A stretch of 64,000 nt of DNA from Spongiibacteraceae bacterium UBA5047 (GTDB taxonomy: Bacteria; Pseudomonadota; Gammaproteobacteria; Pseudomonadales; Spongiibacteraceae), in assembly GCA_002415025.1 (NCBI GenBank), contig DIBR01000015.1, positions 3,733 through 67,732 on the forward strand, in the 5' to 3' direction. The number at the start of each line of letters is the position of its first letter. The first letter of the stretch is position 1. Below the pieces are notes generated by a model, which searched no databases, was not told the DNA's origin, and saw nothing but the letters and a program-made list of their open reading frames with translations. This document shows, in pieces, positions 24,414 through 33,147 of this stretch. Position numbers and translations under genes: made by a program.

Positions 24414-25484
24414 ATGGTCGATGCAACCAAACCCAAATCTGTTCCTATAGCAATTGCGCTCATTTCCCTGCTCGCAATACCGTTTTCCTACGCTGTTGCC
24501 TACCTGTCATTCTTTCACGACAACCCGAGCGCCGTACTGGGTGTTGGCGTTATCGCGCTGGTGCTGCCGGCGGTAATCGCCTACGCACTGGTATTCCGAC
24601 ACATGCCTGACAACGTTCGCAAAGACCCCTTTCTTTACATCTTTACCGTCTTTGCCTTTGCCTGCGTGCTCGACTTACTCATCGGCTTTACCCTGATGGG
24701 CTATACCGACGTCATGGCATGGTATTTCGCCTCCGGCGAGCCCTACCTGAATACCGCGCACGGCATGGCCATCAACATTTGGGATGGGACCGTTCACTAC
24801 GCCCTCTACCTCACCATCGCCTACCAAATGGCTGCTGGTAAAAGTTATCGTCGCACCGGACTTATCTGGGTTGGCTCGATGATGGGGTCGGGCATGGTGT
24901 TTCTGGTGGGTAATTTGATCGGCGTTTTTGCCAACCACGTTGAACCCTCCTACCTGCTCAACGTACCTTTTATGCTGGTTCCCATCTTTATCGCCTGGCG
25001 CATATTCGGGCAGAGCAGCCCATCATCAAGCCCGGCTGCATCCGCTGGCACAATGGCTACCGGAGCGCTCACCATCGCACTGCTGAGCCTTGCTGGCTTT
25101 TCACTGTTCCGTCTTTTGGTGGCCTTCAACCCCGAAACAGGCATCACCTCCGGCTGGGCAGGTATCGAACCCTACCTGCAGTCCCCCATGGCCTACCCCC
25201 GATTGCAAATAGCCGTCTATGCCTTCTGGTTGGCGCCTTTCTGCCTGATCGCGGCGCTGTCGCTATGGCGAACATCCAGCCAGGGCATTTCCCACTGGGC
25301 CTGGATTTTTGTCGGCGTGGTGTGTCAAGGGCAATTCGCGCATATCATTGCCGGCATGAGTGACAAGAACGAGGCGGCATATCAGATCGCCAGTGGCAGC
25401 AGCGCAACCTTTGTTATCGCGAATATCGCCGTGGCGGCTGTGGTGGTATGGCTGGCCTTGCGGCAGAGTGCTGCCACTAAATAA
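24414..25484 (+). CDS. 10-TM membrane protein resembling TM6SF/EXPERA family
   Basis: A 356-aa integral membrane protein with about ten hydrophobic segments (near residues 10-32, 40-61, 74-96, 121-138, 147-170, 177-195, 214-235, 263-287, 295-312, 327-348). Start ATG follows a perfect AAGGAG and lies 10 bases after the receptor stop. The segment GEPYLNTAHGMAINIWDGTVHY (around residues 103-125) closely resembles, from memory, the G-E-P-Y-L ... Y-W-D-G-x-x-H-Y stretch of vertebrate TM6SF1/TM6SF2, which contain two EXPERA (emopamil-binding-protein-like) domains and about ten helices. A second EXPERA-like unit would be residues 200-350. Those proteins work in lipid and sterol handling. The assignment is not verified by search; the alternative is an unknown permease-like membrane protein. 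Confidence 0.55.
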   Translation: MVDATKPKSVPIAIALISLLAIPFSYAVAYLSFFHDNPSAVLGVGVIALVLPAVIAYALVFRHMPDNVRKDPFLYIFTVFAFACVLDLLIGFTLMGYTDVMAWYFASGEPYLNTAHGMAINIWDGTVHYALYLTIAYQMAAGKSYRRTGLIWVGSMMGSGMVFLVGNLIGVFANHVEPSYLLNVPFMLVPIFIAWRIFGQSSPSSSPAASAGTMATGALTIALLSLAGFSLFRLLVAFNPETGITSGWAGIEPYLQSPMAYPRLQIAVYAFWLAPFCLIAALSLWRTSSQGISHWAWIFVGVVCQGQFAHIIAGMSDKNEAAYQIASGSSATFVIANIAVAAVVVWLALRQSAATK

Positions 25485-25537
25485 AAGCGACCGCTCGATT
25501 ACGTTTGACTGGAATAGCAACGCAAAGCTACGGCACG

Positions 25538-25569
25538 GGATCATAACAGGCTGGACCCTGTTACGATCC
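25538..25569. terminator. hairpin between convergent genes
   Basis: GGATCATAACAGG and CCTGTTACGATCC pair over 13 positions with one A-C mismatch around a 6-base loop. It sits between the end of the TM6SF-like gene and the end of the receptor pseudogene. There is no T-tract on either strand, so it may be a Rho-dependent or processing hairpin, not a classic terminator. Confidence 0.4.
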
Positions 25570-25591
25570 TGCTGAACAGATGTCGCCTCGT

Positions 25592-27885
25592 TCAGAAGCG
25601 CATACGTCCCTCAATAAAGTACGCGCGCGGCGGCTCGGCGGTAGCGCGGTAACCCCCGATATCCAGCAAGCTCGGCGCGCCAATTCCAATGGTGCGCTCA
25701 TCAGTCAGATTCTTGCCAACCAGCGCGACCGACCACCCATCGCCTTCGCTGCTGACAGCAAGGCGCGAATTAATCTTGGTATACGAGGGCTGTATGCCAC
25801 GCTCATCCAGGTCACCGGAGGTGAAATGCTCATCTCTGTAAGAGACATCAACATTAAAATCGAGCAGCAGGTTTGCGGGCAGCGGGAAGGTAAAGTGGCC
25901 GGAAACGCTGCCGGTCCATTTAGGTGTTTGCTGGTTTTGCTTGCCGGTCAAGTCGCAGATATCTTCTTCGTCTGTTGCCTTGCAGGGGCCTTCCTTGTAA
26001 TCGGTCCACTCAAAATCCAGATACGCCAGCGAGCCGCTCAACATAAACCATTCGCTTAGCAGCCAGCGACCATCAACCTCAACACCCTCGGTCAATGCAC
26101 TACCCGCATTGGTGACAACAAAACCGGCTACGCCATCGAATACGCTAACCTGCATTTCCTGATAATCAACGTAGTACAGGGCAATATTCAGGTCTGCGGT
26201 GCCCTCAGCGAGTGTCATTTTTGCCCCAACTTCATAGGCGTCTGCTTCTTCATCATCGAATTCAAAATTGGTTGCACCACCGCCTGGCCCCTCGTTGGCG
26301 TTATTGCCACGCAAATCAAAACTTCCCGACTTGGCTCCTTTGGTTGCCGTTACGTAGGTCATAATCGAGTCAGTTGCGTCCCATTGCACATTAACGGATG
26401 GCAGCACATTGGACACTTCGCGAGTGCGCTCCAAAGTATGCTTTCGATATTTAATGCAGCGAGCACCGCAGCGCTGGCCGGATTAAGCCCGCCAAGGGGT
26501 AACTGCGACAACAGCGTGCCATCCTGTTCATACAACCGTAAATTACGGAAGCCGTATTTCTCTTCAGTCACAAAGCGAACGCCTAACGTCGTGCGCCATG
26601 CGTCGTTCCAGTTGAACGTCGTCTGCACGAACGCGGAATAGGCCTCGCTATCCAGAAAAGTGTCTTTCTCCAGATCGCTGGTCAGTAAAACCTGGGTATC
26701 AACATCACAACTCGGCGAATCCGCCAGCGCGCCGTTGCGCACAACCAGCGTGGTGAACTCATCAAACTCCATTTCACCTTTCTGGTAGAAAACGCCGGCA
26801 ATGTAGTCAACAAATTCGCCGCCCGGCGAGGCAAAGCGGATTTCATGGCTGAGCTGATCGTACTTCTCGATGCCCAGTAGCGGAACCGTATCGAAACTAC
26901 TGCTATCGGCATCAAACAGATCTTCGGAATCGAATCCATTCATCGAGCTGACAAAACTCAAGGTACCGCGATCGAAATGCACGTCGATATTCAGGGTGCC
27001 ATTATAGGTCTCGATTTCCGCATACTCGTCCGTATCTGAATTCTTGGTGTTGTCCAGCACGGTGTTTTCGCCACTGCAGTCCGTCAACACGCTTGAGTGG
27101 GTAAACTCAAACTGGCGACCGATTTGCTCGCGCCGGGTTTTTTCAAGTTTCAGGGTCGATTCGATCATATCGTTCGGGTTATAGGCCAGCACAATGCGTC
27201 CGGAAAATTCGTCGACATTGGGTTCGCTCCGCTGCAGACTGGGGTTGACGTTCTCCATATAGCCGTCTTCATCACGCGTTCGCACCGCAACGCGCACACC
27301 GAAGGCATCCGTTAATGGCATTGACGCCGTCGCCGTAATCTCCTGCTGGTCATCAGGGCCGCCCCGGCTAAAGCCGATCGAGTATTCAGGCTCTTCGGTG
27401 GGTCGCGCTGAAATCAGACTGAGCGCACCGGCGATTGCATTCTTACCAAACAGAATTGATTGCGGCCCGCGCAGCACCTCAACACGCTCCAGGTCCATAA
27501 ACGCACCGCGGGTTTGATGCGGCCGCCCCAGATGAATGCCATCGGAAAATATGCCCACCGACAATTCAAAGCCCTGATTCGACCCCGAGCCAACCCCGCG
27601 CATATACACGTTGGGTATCAGGCCCCCCTCTACCAGTTTGAAGTTCGGGGTGTATTCAGACAGGTCACTGAGGTTTTCAATCCCGGCTTCGGTCAGCTTG
27701 TCGCCGCTCAGCGCCGTTACAGAGACCGGCACATCAGAAAGAGATTGCGTGCGCTTTTGGGCGGTAACTACCACCTCCTCCAGCTGCAAGCGCTTGCCAG
27801 CGGACGCATCCGGCTGTGCCCATGCGATTGGCGCCGCCAACACCGAAACGCCCGAGATCAGACCAACGTAATGTTTTATAGACAT
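25592..27885 (-). pseudogene. TonB-dependent receptor, frameshifted
   Basis: A TonB-dependent receptor split in two frames. The 5' part (27885 to about 26432) has the signal peptide, the TonB-box/plug start (LEEVVVTAQKRTQSLSDVPVSVTAL), YMRGVGSGSNQGFE and VLRGPQSILFGKNAIAGALS. The 3' part (from about 26434 to 25592) holds the rest of the barrel and a proper C-terminus (YFIEGRMRF). The frames meet at a run of three T on the coding strand (plus strand AAA, 26433-26435); one extra T would restore a ~764-aa protein. Homology to receptors continues on both sides, so this is a recent single-base loss or a sequencing error. Programmed -1 shifting is unlikely: there is no slippery heptamer. Confidence 0.85.
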
Positions 27886-27902
27886 TTTTACCCCCGGAGA
27901 TT

Positions 27903-27920
27903 GTACCCATTAGCGGGTAC
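27903..27920. promoter_or_regulatory. palindrome upstream of the second TonB receptor
   Basis: A perfect inverted repeat GTACCC-ATTAGC-GGGTAC, 17 bases upstream of the receptor ATG (which is preceded by GGGGG). Its place between promoter region and start suggests an operator, for example for a TetR-type repressor, but no regulator gene lies beside it. Confidence 0.4.
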
Positions 27921-27993
27921 TTATTATTATCGGTCGTGCTGTCTCCGGGCTGCGTGCTACTGACAGCCTAAAGACCTAACCCAAGCACATAGC

Positions 27994-30438
27994 TTAAAAG
28001 TATAGATATTTTTGGAAGTCGACAAATACTTTTCTAATCGTCGCCGGCGGGCCTATTTCTGACGCCGCATCGCTAATTGTGTTGTATTTCAGCTCAATCA
28101 GGCTTCGCATCTTGCCCGCGGCCAGTTCTCGCACCCCATCTTCAATGTATCTTTCCAGAATAAAATCGATAAACTCCCGCTGTTTGTAGTTGCCGTACTG
28201 CTGCCTGATCGCCGGTTTGGCATGCTTCACCCGCTCTGCGCGTGTGCGTGTTTCCATGGCATAGGCGACAAAGGCCAATACGTCGTATACGTCGCTGTCT
28301 TTTGCGTCTATCAGGTCTTTCATACTGTCCAGCTTTTCAGCGTCGTAGCCTGCTTCGCTTAATTCATCTAACAGCTTCTCACGGGTCGTCGGATCACTCC
28401 ATATTTCACGCAGCTCGTCTTCATTCCCAAAGAATCTCGGCAGGTCATCAAACATGCGTTCGAGAAATTCTTTAGCGGTTATCGGCTTACCGTCGGGGCT
28501 CCAGTACATGGCAGAGGAAATGTGTTTGATCTGGCGGGTACGCCCGTCGGATAAAGTAATCACCACTTTCTTTTCACAGGCGCAGGGGCGCTGGCCGCAA
28601 TCCGGGCAGGGCTCCACGGGCTTTTCACACAGACAGGGGGCGTGCTCGCATACCGGGCAAATTCCCGGCTCGCCTCCCCCGCCTTCACAACTACAGGGCG
28701 AACTTTCGCAGCGCTTACACACTTCAGGCTCAATCGGCTCACCATCCCATTCCGGGTCGGCAAAGTTATAGTGCGCTTTGACAAAGTCGTAAACCGTGAA
28801 ATAGTCTTTGCCGTCATACATGCGGGTGCCGCGGCCGATGATCTGCTTGAACTCAATCATATTGTTGCAGGGGCGCATCAGCACGATATTACGCACGTTG
28901 CGCGCATCCACGCCGGTTGAGAGCTTGCGCGAAGTGGTTAATACGGTGGGAATGGTCTTTTCATTGTCCTGAAAAATCTTGAGATCATTCTCCCCCGCTG
29001 TACCGTCATTGGCAGTGACGCGCACACAGTAACTGCCGTTGGACGTCCAACCCCTGGCAACCGCATACTGATTGATAAAGTCGCGCACCATGCCCGCATG
29101 TTCCTGCGTGGCGCAGAACACAATGGTTTTTTCTTTGGGATTAAAGCAATCCATCCAATAGCGCACACGTATCTCTTCGCGCTGGGGAATCGTAATAATA
29201 CGGTTGAAATCACCCTCCTTGTAAACGCGGCCTGACTCCGGCTCGCCCTTAATCACAACGCCGTCGCCGGGGGTATAAACGTATTCATCCATGGTGCCAA
29301 CAATGGGCAACACCTTAAAAGGTGTCAGAAAGCCGTCGTTGATGCCTTCTTTCAGGGTATAGCTGTACACCGGATCACCAAAGTAATTGTAGGTATCCGT
29401 GTTCACCGTGCGCTTGGGCGTTGCAGTTAAGCCCAACTGCACGGCGGGTGAAAAGTAAGTGAGAATCTCGCGCCATGAGCTTTCGTCACTGGCACCGCCC
29501 CGGTGGCACTCGTCGATAATAATAAAATCGAAAAAGTCTGGTGGGTAGTCACCAAAATACGGCGTGGGCATGCCCGCTTCATCTTCACCACCGGACATAA
29601 AAGTCTGGAAGATGGTAAAGAACACACTGGCATTCTTGGGCACCGAGCCTTTCTTTCTAATCTCGCTCGGCTCAATGCGCACAATGGCGTCTTCACCAAA
29701 TGGGCCAAAATCATTGAAAGCCTGATTGGCCAAGACATTGCGATCTGTCAGAAAGAGAATGCGCGGGCGCTTTTTGGCCGCCTCCGGGTTCTGCTGCGCA
29801 CTCAGGCTCCAGCGGCTTTGGAACAACTTCCATGCGGTTTGAAACGCAATACAGGTTTTACCGGTACCGGTCGCCAGCGTAAGCAAGATACGCTGCCTGC
29901 CCCCGGCGATAGCTTCCAGCGTGTTGTGGATCGCATTCTCTTGATAGTAACGGGGCTGCCAGTCGCCTTTGACTTCAAAAGGGATTTTAGCGAAGCGTTC
30001 ACGCCATTGGCCACTAACATCATCGGCTGCTTTACCGGCCTGTTCACCAAAGGTCAGTTGCCATAGGGCTTCGGGGCCGGGAAACGCATCCACCAACACT
30101 TCTTTACCCGTCAGCGTATCAATCTGGTAAATCTCATGGCCGTTGGTGGCATAGCCCATTCGGCACTGCAGGCGGTTGGCGTAGTCCTTCGCCTGACGCA
30201 CGCCCTCGGTATAACTCAGGCTTTCTTTTTTGGCTTCTATCGCCGCCAGCTTATGGCCGCGATATTCCAGTACATAATCACTGCTTAGCGCAGAAGCCCG
30301 CTTGCCGCCGCCAATAATCCGCCCCTGAGTAATGGACACCTCGCGGCGAATAAAGCTGTCATCAACCTGCCCCCAGCCAGCCGCAACCAGCTTGGGGTCA
30401 ATCAGATCGGCACGGGTATCAGCTTCATTACGGGGCAT
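27994..30438 (-). CDS. hsdR: type I restriction enzyme R subunit
   Basis: The motor and nuclease subunit of a type I restriction system. With the ATG at 30438 it is 814 aa. The N-terminal PD-(D/E)xK-type nuclease region has the EAKKESLSY segment; the helicase part has Walker A TLATGTGKT, the DEAD-type IIIDECHRGG and GLTATPKRT, then helicase motifs V-VI (QIIGRGTRMYDGKDYF). An unusual Cys-rich insert follows (CKRCESSPCSC, CPVCEHAPCLC, CPDCGQRPCAC) that looks like three metal-binding knuckles. It cooperates with hsdM and hsdS upstream on the same strand, from which it is separated by the rhuM/fic gene and a repeat array. Confidence 0.92.
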   Translation of the reverse strand: MPRNEADTRADLIDPKLVAAGWGQVDDSFIRREVSITQGRIIGGGKRASALSSDYVLEYRGHKLAAIEAKKESLSYTEGVRQAKDYANRLQCRMGYATNGHEIYQIDTLTGKEVLVDAFPGPEALWQLTFGEQAGKAADDVSGQWRERFAKIPFEVKGDWQPRYYQENAIHNTLEAIAGGRQRILLTLATGTGKTCIAFQTAWKLFQSRWSLSAQQNPEAAKKRPRILFLTDRNVLANQAFNDFGPFGEDAIVRIEPSEIRKKGSVPKNASVFFTIFQTFMSGGEDEAGMPTPYFGDYPPDFFDFIIIDECHRGGASDESSWREILTYFSPAVQLGLTATPKRTVNTDTYNYFGDPVYSYTLKEGINDGFLTPFKVLPIVGTMDEYVYTPGDGVVIKGEPESGRVYKEGDFNRIITIPQREEIRVRYWMDCFNPKEKTIVFCATQEHAGMVRDFINQYAVARGWTSNGSYCVRVTANDGTAGENDLKIFQDNEKTIPTVLTTSRKLSTGVDARNVRNIVLMRPCNNMIEFKQIIGRGTRMYDGKDYFTVYDFVKAHYNFADPEWDGEPIEPEVCKRCESSPCSCEGGGGEPGICPVCEHAPCLCEKPVEPCPDCGQRPCACEKKVVITLSDGRTRQIKHISSAMYWSPDGKPITAKEFLERMFDDLPRFFGNEDELREIWSDPTTREKLLDELSEAGYDAEKLDSMKDLIDAKDSDVYDVLAFVAYAMETRTRAERVKHAKPAIRQQYGNYKQREFIDFILERYIEDGVRELAAGKMRSLIELKYNTISDAASEIGPPATIRKVFVDFQKYLYF

Positions 30439-30466
30439 AAGAATCAATACTCTCGGGCTACATTTG

Positions 30467-30771
30467 GTTCGACAGGCTCACCACCGACGGGGACAGGCTC
30501 ACCACCGACGGGGACAGGCTCACCACGAACGGGGGCAAGCTCACCACGAACGGCAACAAGCTCACCATACCCCAAACCCCGTTCACCCTGAGCCTGTCGA
30601 AGGGTAACCCGTGGTTCGACAAGCTCACCACGAACGGCGACAAGCTCACCACGAACGGCGACAAGCTCACCACGAACGGTAACAGGCTCACCACGAACGG
30701 GAGCACGCCCATTGCCCGCAACAAGCCCACCATACCCCAAGCCCCGTTCGCCCTGAGCCTGTCGAAGGGCG
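30467..30771. repeat. tandem array of 21-bp repeats with inverted arms (REP-like family C)
   Basis: About eight head-to-tail copies of a ~21-bp unit (consensus GACAAGCTCACCACGAACGG with small changes), arranged as two blocks. Each block ends in an inverted arm (30573-30602 and 30743-30769, core GAGCCTGTCGAAGG), so each can fold back as a long hairpin. The period is a multiple of three, which keeps several reading frames open by chance. The array lies in the 460-bp gap between the rhuM/fic gene and hsdR. The flanking ~120 bp to 30898 show no gene. It is not a CRISPR: units abut with no spacers. Confidence 0.85.
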
Positions 30772-30898
30772 CTCAGGACAAACGGTTCATAGTTATTACC
30801 GTCACGATAGCAAGGTTCGATTATAGATCTCGAACCAGCCAGCGGTATGCCGGGTAAGCCTTGGCTATCTTCTGCCACGCTACGCATCAGCCAACTCC

Positions 30899-31891
30899 TT
30901 ATTCTTCTTTACCCGCCAGCATGGTCATCACCAGCCGAATAATCACCTCTTTCTGCTTGGGGTCAGACTCGGCAATCAGCAGGGTTAAGGCGGCCAGGCC
31001 GGTATCGTTGATCACCAACTCGCCACCGGGTTTAAACAGTCTGCCATTGCGGTGCAGGAAGTCTACAAACAAAAACGCGCCGCTGCGCTTATTGCCGTCG
31101 CTGAAGGGGTGGTTTTTGATCACAAAATACAGCAAATGCGCGGCCTTGCTTTCAACACTGGGGTAAGCGGGTTCGCCGAATACGCTCTGGTCGAGGTTGC
31201 CCAAAATAGAGGTCAAACCATCCTCGCGGAGGTTGGCGAACAGGGCTGTGGCTTCTCCCCGCTCAATTAAAGTCGCCTTGAGCTGATTGAGGTTATCCAT
31301 CGCCAGCTCGGCGGAGGGCAGCACCCCACCCGCCTGCCCTTTAGGGTCTTCCAGCAGACCCTCATCGTACTGCTGCAACCATAGAAAGGTCTGGGTATAG
31401 CGGCTGACAATTTCGACCAGACCACTGCCCGCCTCGGCGGTAAGCTGGGGTGACTGCGCGGTTTTCTCGATCAGAGCCAGCGCCTGTTTCAGGGCCTGGG
31501 CATTTTGCTCAAAGCGCAGCTGATTGAGGGTATAACCCCGTGTCAGATGCTCGCGCAGGGTACGGGTGGCCCAAATGCGGAACTGGGTGCCTTTTTTGGA
31601 ATTAACCCGGTAGCCGACCGAGATAATGGCGTCGAGGTTGTAATACTCAATCTCCCGGCTAACCTGCCGCCCCCCTTCCGTTTGAACTGTTGCATTTTTT
31701 GCAACAGTTCCCTCCCGCCCAAGCTCTCGATCTCTATAGATATTTCCAAGGTGGCGTGAAATAACCGACTTGTCCCGCCCAAACAGATCAGCCATCTGCT
31801 GCAGGCTTAACCAAAAGGTCTCCTGCGCAGTATCCAGGCTAACCTCTATTTGCCTGTCGTCGGTTTCATAAATCAGAATATCGTTTTTCAT
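30899..31891 (-). CDS. RhuM-Fic fusion protein
   Basis: A 330-aa protein with an N-terminal RhuM-type domain (residues about 5-150; LSLQQMADLFGRDKSVISRH, an HTH-like section, and SVGYRVNSKKGTQFRIWATR) and a C-terminal Fic/DOC domain with the active-site motif HPFSDGNKR and FLFVDFLHRNGRL. Fic enzymes usually transfer AMP to hydroxyl side chains. The motif residues His, Asp, Gly-Asn and Arg are all present, so it may be active. I chose the ATG at 31891 because AAGGAAG lies upstream; a GTG at 31927 overlapping the hsdS stop (GTGA) is the alternative. Genes of this type are often found inside type I RM operons and may act as toxin or anti-phage factors. Confidence 0.88.
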   Translation of the reverse strand: MKNDILIYETDDRQIEVSLDTAQETFWLSLQQMADLFGRDKSVISRHLGNIYRDRELGREGTVAKNATVQTEGGRQVSREIEYYNLDAIISVGYRVNSKKGTQFRIWATRTLREHLTRGYTLNQLRFEQNAQALKQALALIEKTAQSPQLTAEAGSGLVEIVSRYTQTFLWLQQYDEGLLEDPKGQAGGVLPSAELAMDNLNQLKATLIERGEATALFANLREDGLTSILGNLDQSVFGEPAYPSVESKAAHLLYFVIKNHPFSDGNKRSGAFLFVDFLHRNGRLFKPGGELVINDTGLAALTLLIAESDPKQKEVIIRLVMTMLAGKEE

Positions 31892-31923
31892 AGCGTCACT
31901 TCCTTGTGGGTTGTTGATGTTAC

Positions 31924-33147
31924 TCACGCCGCATCCTTGGCGGTAAGTTGGCCGGTGAAGGCTTTTTGGAGGATGGATTTTTTTAGTTCGTCTAATGCAG
32001 CTAACTTCTTCAGGTAAACAGATATTACATTTTCAATCTGTTGTGAAAGCTTATCTATCAGATCAGATATTTCCCTCTGCTTGCCAACTGACGGCAAATG
32101 AATGCTTAGGTTACTTAAATCGGAATTACTTAGATTTGGCATTACTGCGCCACCAGAAATTCTTTCAAGTCGCGCTTTGCAAATTTCTGATCGCAAATAC
32201 CGAACGAGATACTCTCCATCGCACCGATTAGATGCCTTAATATAAAAGCTTCCTGTTCCGCATAAAAACCCATCTTCATTCGCGGAGATTATCGCGCAAC
32301 GCCCCATTTCACCTCTTCGACCAATGACTATATCTCCCTCTCGCATGATGTACGCCGAGAGGCGTTGTGCCGTTTTCGGATCGACAGTTTTTCGGTGATC
32401 AACTTCTATACCCGTATTGGTAATATGAGCTGGATTTACAAGCGGCACTCCATTCTCGACATAGTCACTCTTATGAAGTAAGGAACCAAATGGTCCCGTG
32501 TAAACTCCTTCGGTCGCTTCCCCTAGTGTTGTTTTCTCCCATCCCTCTCCACTCGGGCTAAACACTTGCTGCAAATAGCATTCAAACAGTTCGCGGGCGT
32601 TTTTGAGGTTTTGTTCGGTTTTGGCGCGGGCTTGTTCTATGTAGGCAAAGGCTTGGTCGAGGATGGCGACGATTCGTTTTTGTTCGGGGATGGGGGGGTA
32701 CGAAATATTCATTTTCTGGAGGTGGGACGGCCCAACATTCTTGATAGCGGTCCCCGTTGAGTGGCCTAGGAGCTCATTGATGAAGCTTGTTGTTTTGAAA
32801 TAGTAATACACAAAATTTGAGTCTAAATCTGGAGTGAGCGATCTAAATCGAACTACACTCGTATTCATAAGCAGGGGAAGATCGCTCGCCTTGACTATTG
32901 CTGAGCGGCCGATCGTCCCAGATATTGTATAAAGAATATCACCTTCATCGACTTGAAAATGCTTCCACTTACTTGTAGCCAACTGGTTGCTAGCGCTTTT
33001 TGATTTAGACATATCAATGTATCCATCCTGAACACACCGAACATTGATCATGGGGTAACCACCCTCTTCATATTCGTACTTTCGTATGCCCGGCCCCTCT
33101 TGGATAAATAACACCTCCGGTAGCTTTTTTGTTGTCCAGCTCTTCAT
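31924..33147 (-). CDS. hsdS: type I restriction specificity subunit
   Basis: A 407-aa HsdS with two target-recognition domains, each followed by a conserved helical spacer: PPIPEQKRIVAILDQAFAYI after the first and KQREISDLIDKLSQQIENV after the second. The N-terminal half (YPMINVRCVQDGYIDMS) and the second half (VYTGPFGSLLHKSDYVENG) each recognise half of a bipartite DNA site. It overlaps the hsdM stop by four bases (ATGA), so the two are co-translated. The sites cannot be predicted from sequence alone. Confidence 0.93.
   Translation of the reverse strand: MKSWTTKKLPEVLFIQEGPGIRKYEYEEGGYPMINVRCVQDGYIDMSKSKSASNQLATSKWKHFQVDEGDILYTISGTIGRSAIVKASDLPLLMNTSVVRFRSLTPDLDSNFVYYYFKTTSFINELLGHSTGTAIKNVGPSHLQKMNISYPPIPEQKRIVAILDQAFAYIEQARAKTEQNLKNARELFECYLQQVFSPSGEGWEKTTLGEATEGVYTGPFGSLLHKSDYVENGVPLVNPAHITNTGIEVDHRKTVDPKTAQRLSAYIMREGDIVIGRRGEMGRCAIISANEDGFLCGTGSFYIKASNRCDGEYLVRYLRSEICKARLERISGGAVMPNLSNSDLSNLSIHLPSVGKQREISDLIDKLSQQIENVISVYLKKLAALDELKKSILQKAFTGQLTAKDAA

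Noticed and set aside
26359..26434. Programmed frameshift in the second TonB receptor
   Set aside because: The junction is a three-base run with no slippery heptamer or downstream structure, and receptors are not known to use frameshifting.
30467..30771. Possible CRISPR array
   Set aside because: Units of about 21 bp follow each other without unique spacers, inverted arms are included, and no cas genes are near.
30444..30887. A 147-residue frame with GEPV-type repeats across the tandem array
   Set aside because: The repeat period is 21 bp, a multiple of three, so several frames stay open by chance on both strands. There is no ribosome site or coding bias, and the sequence is explained by the REP-like array.
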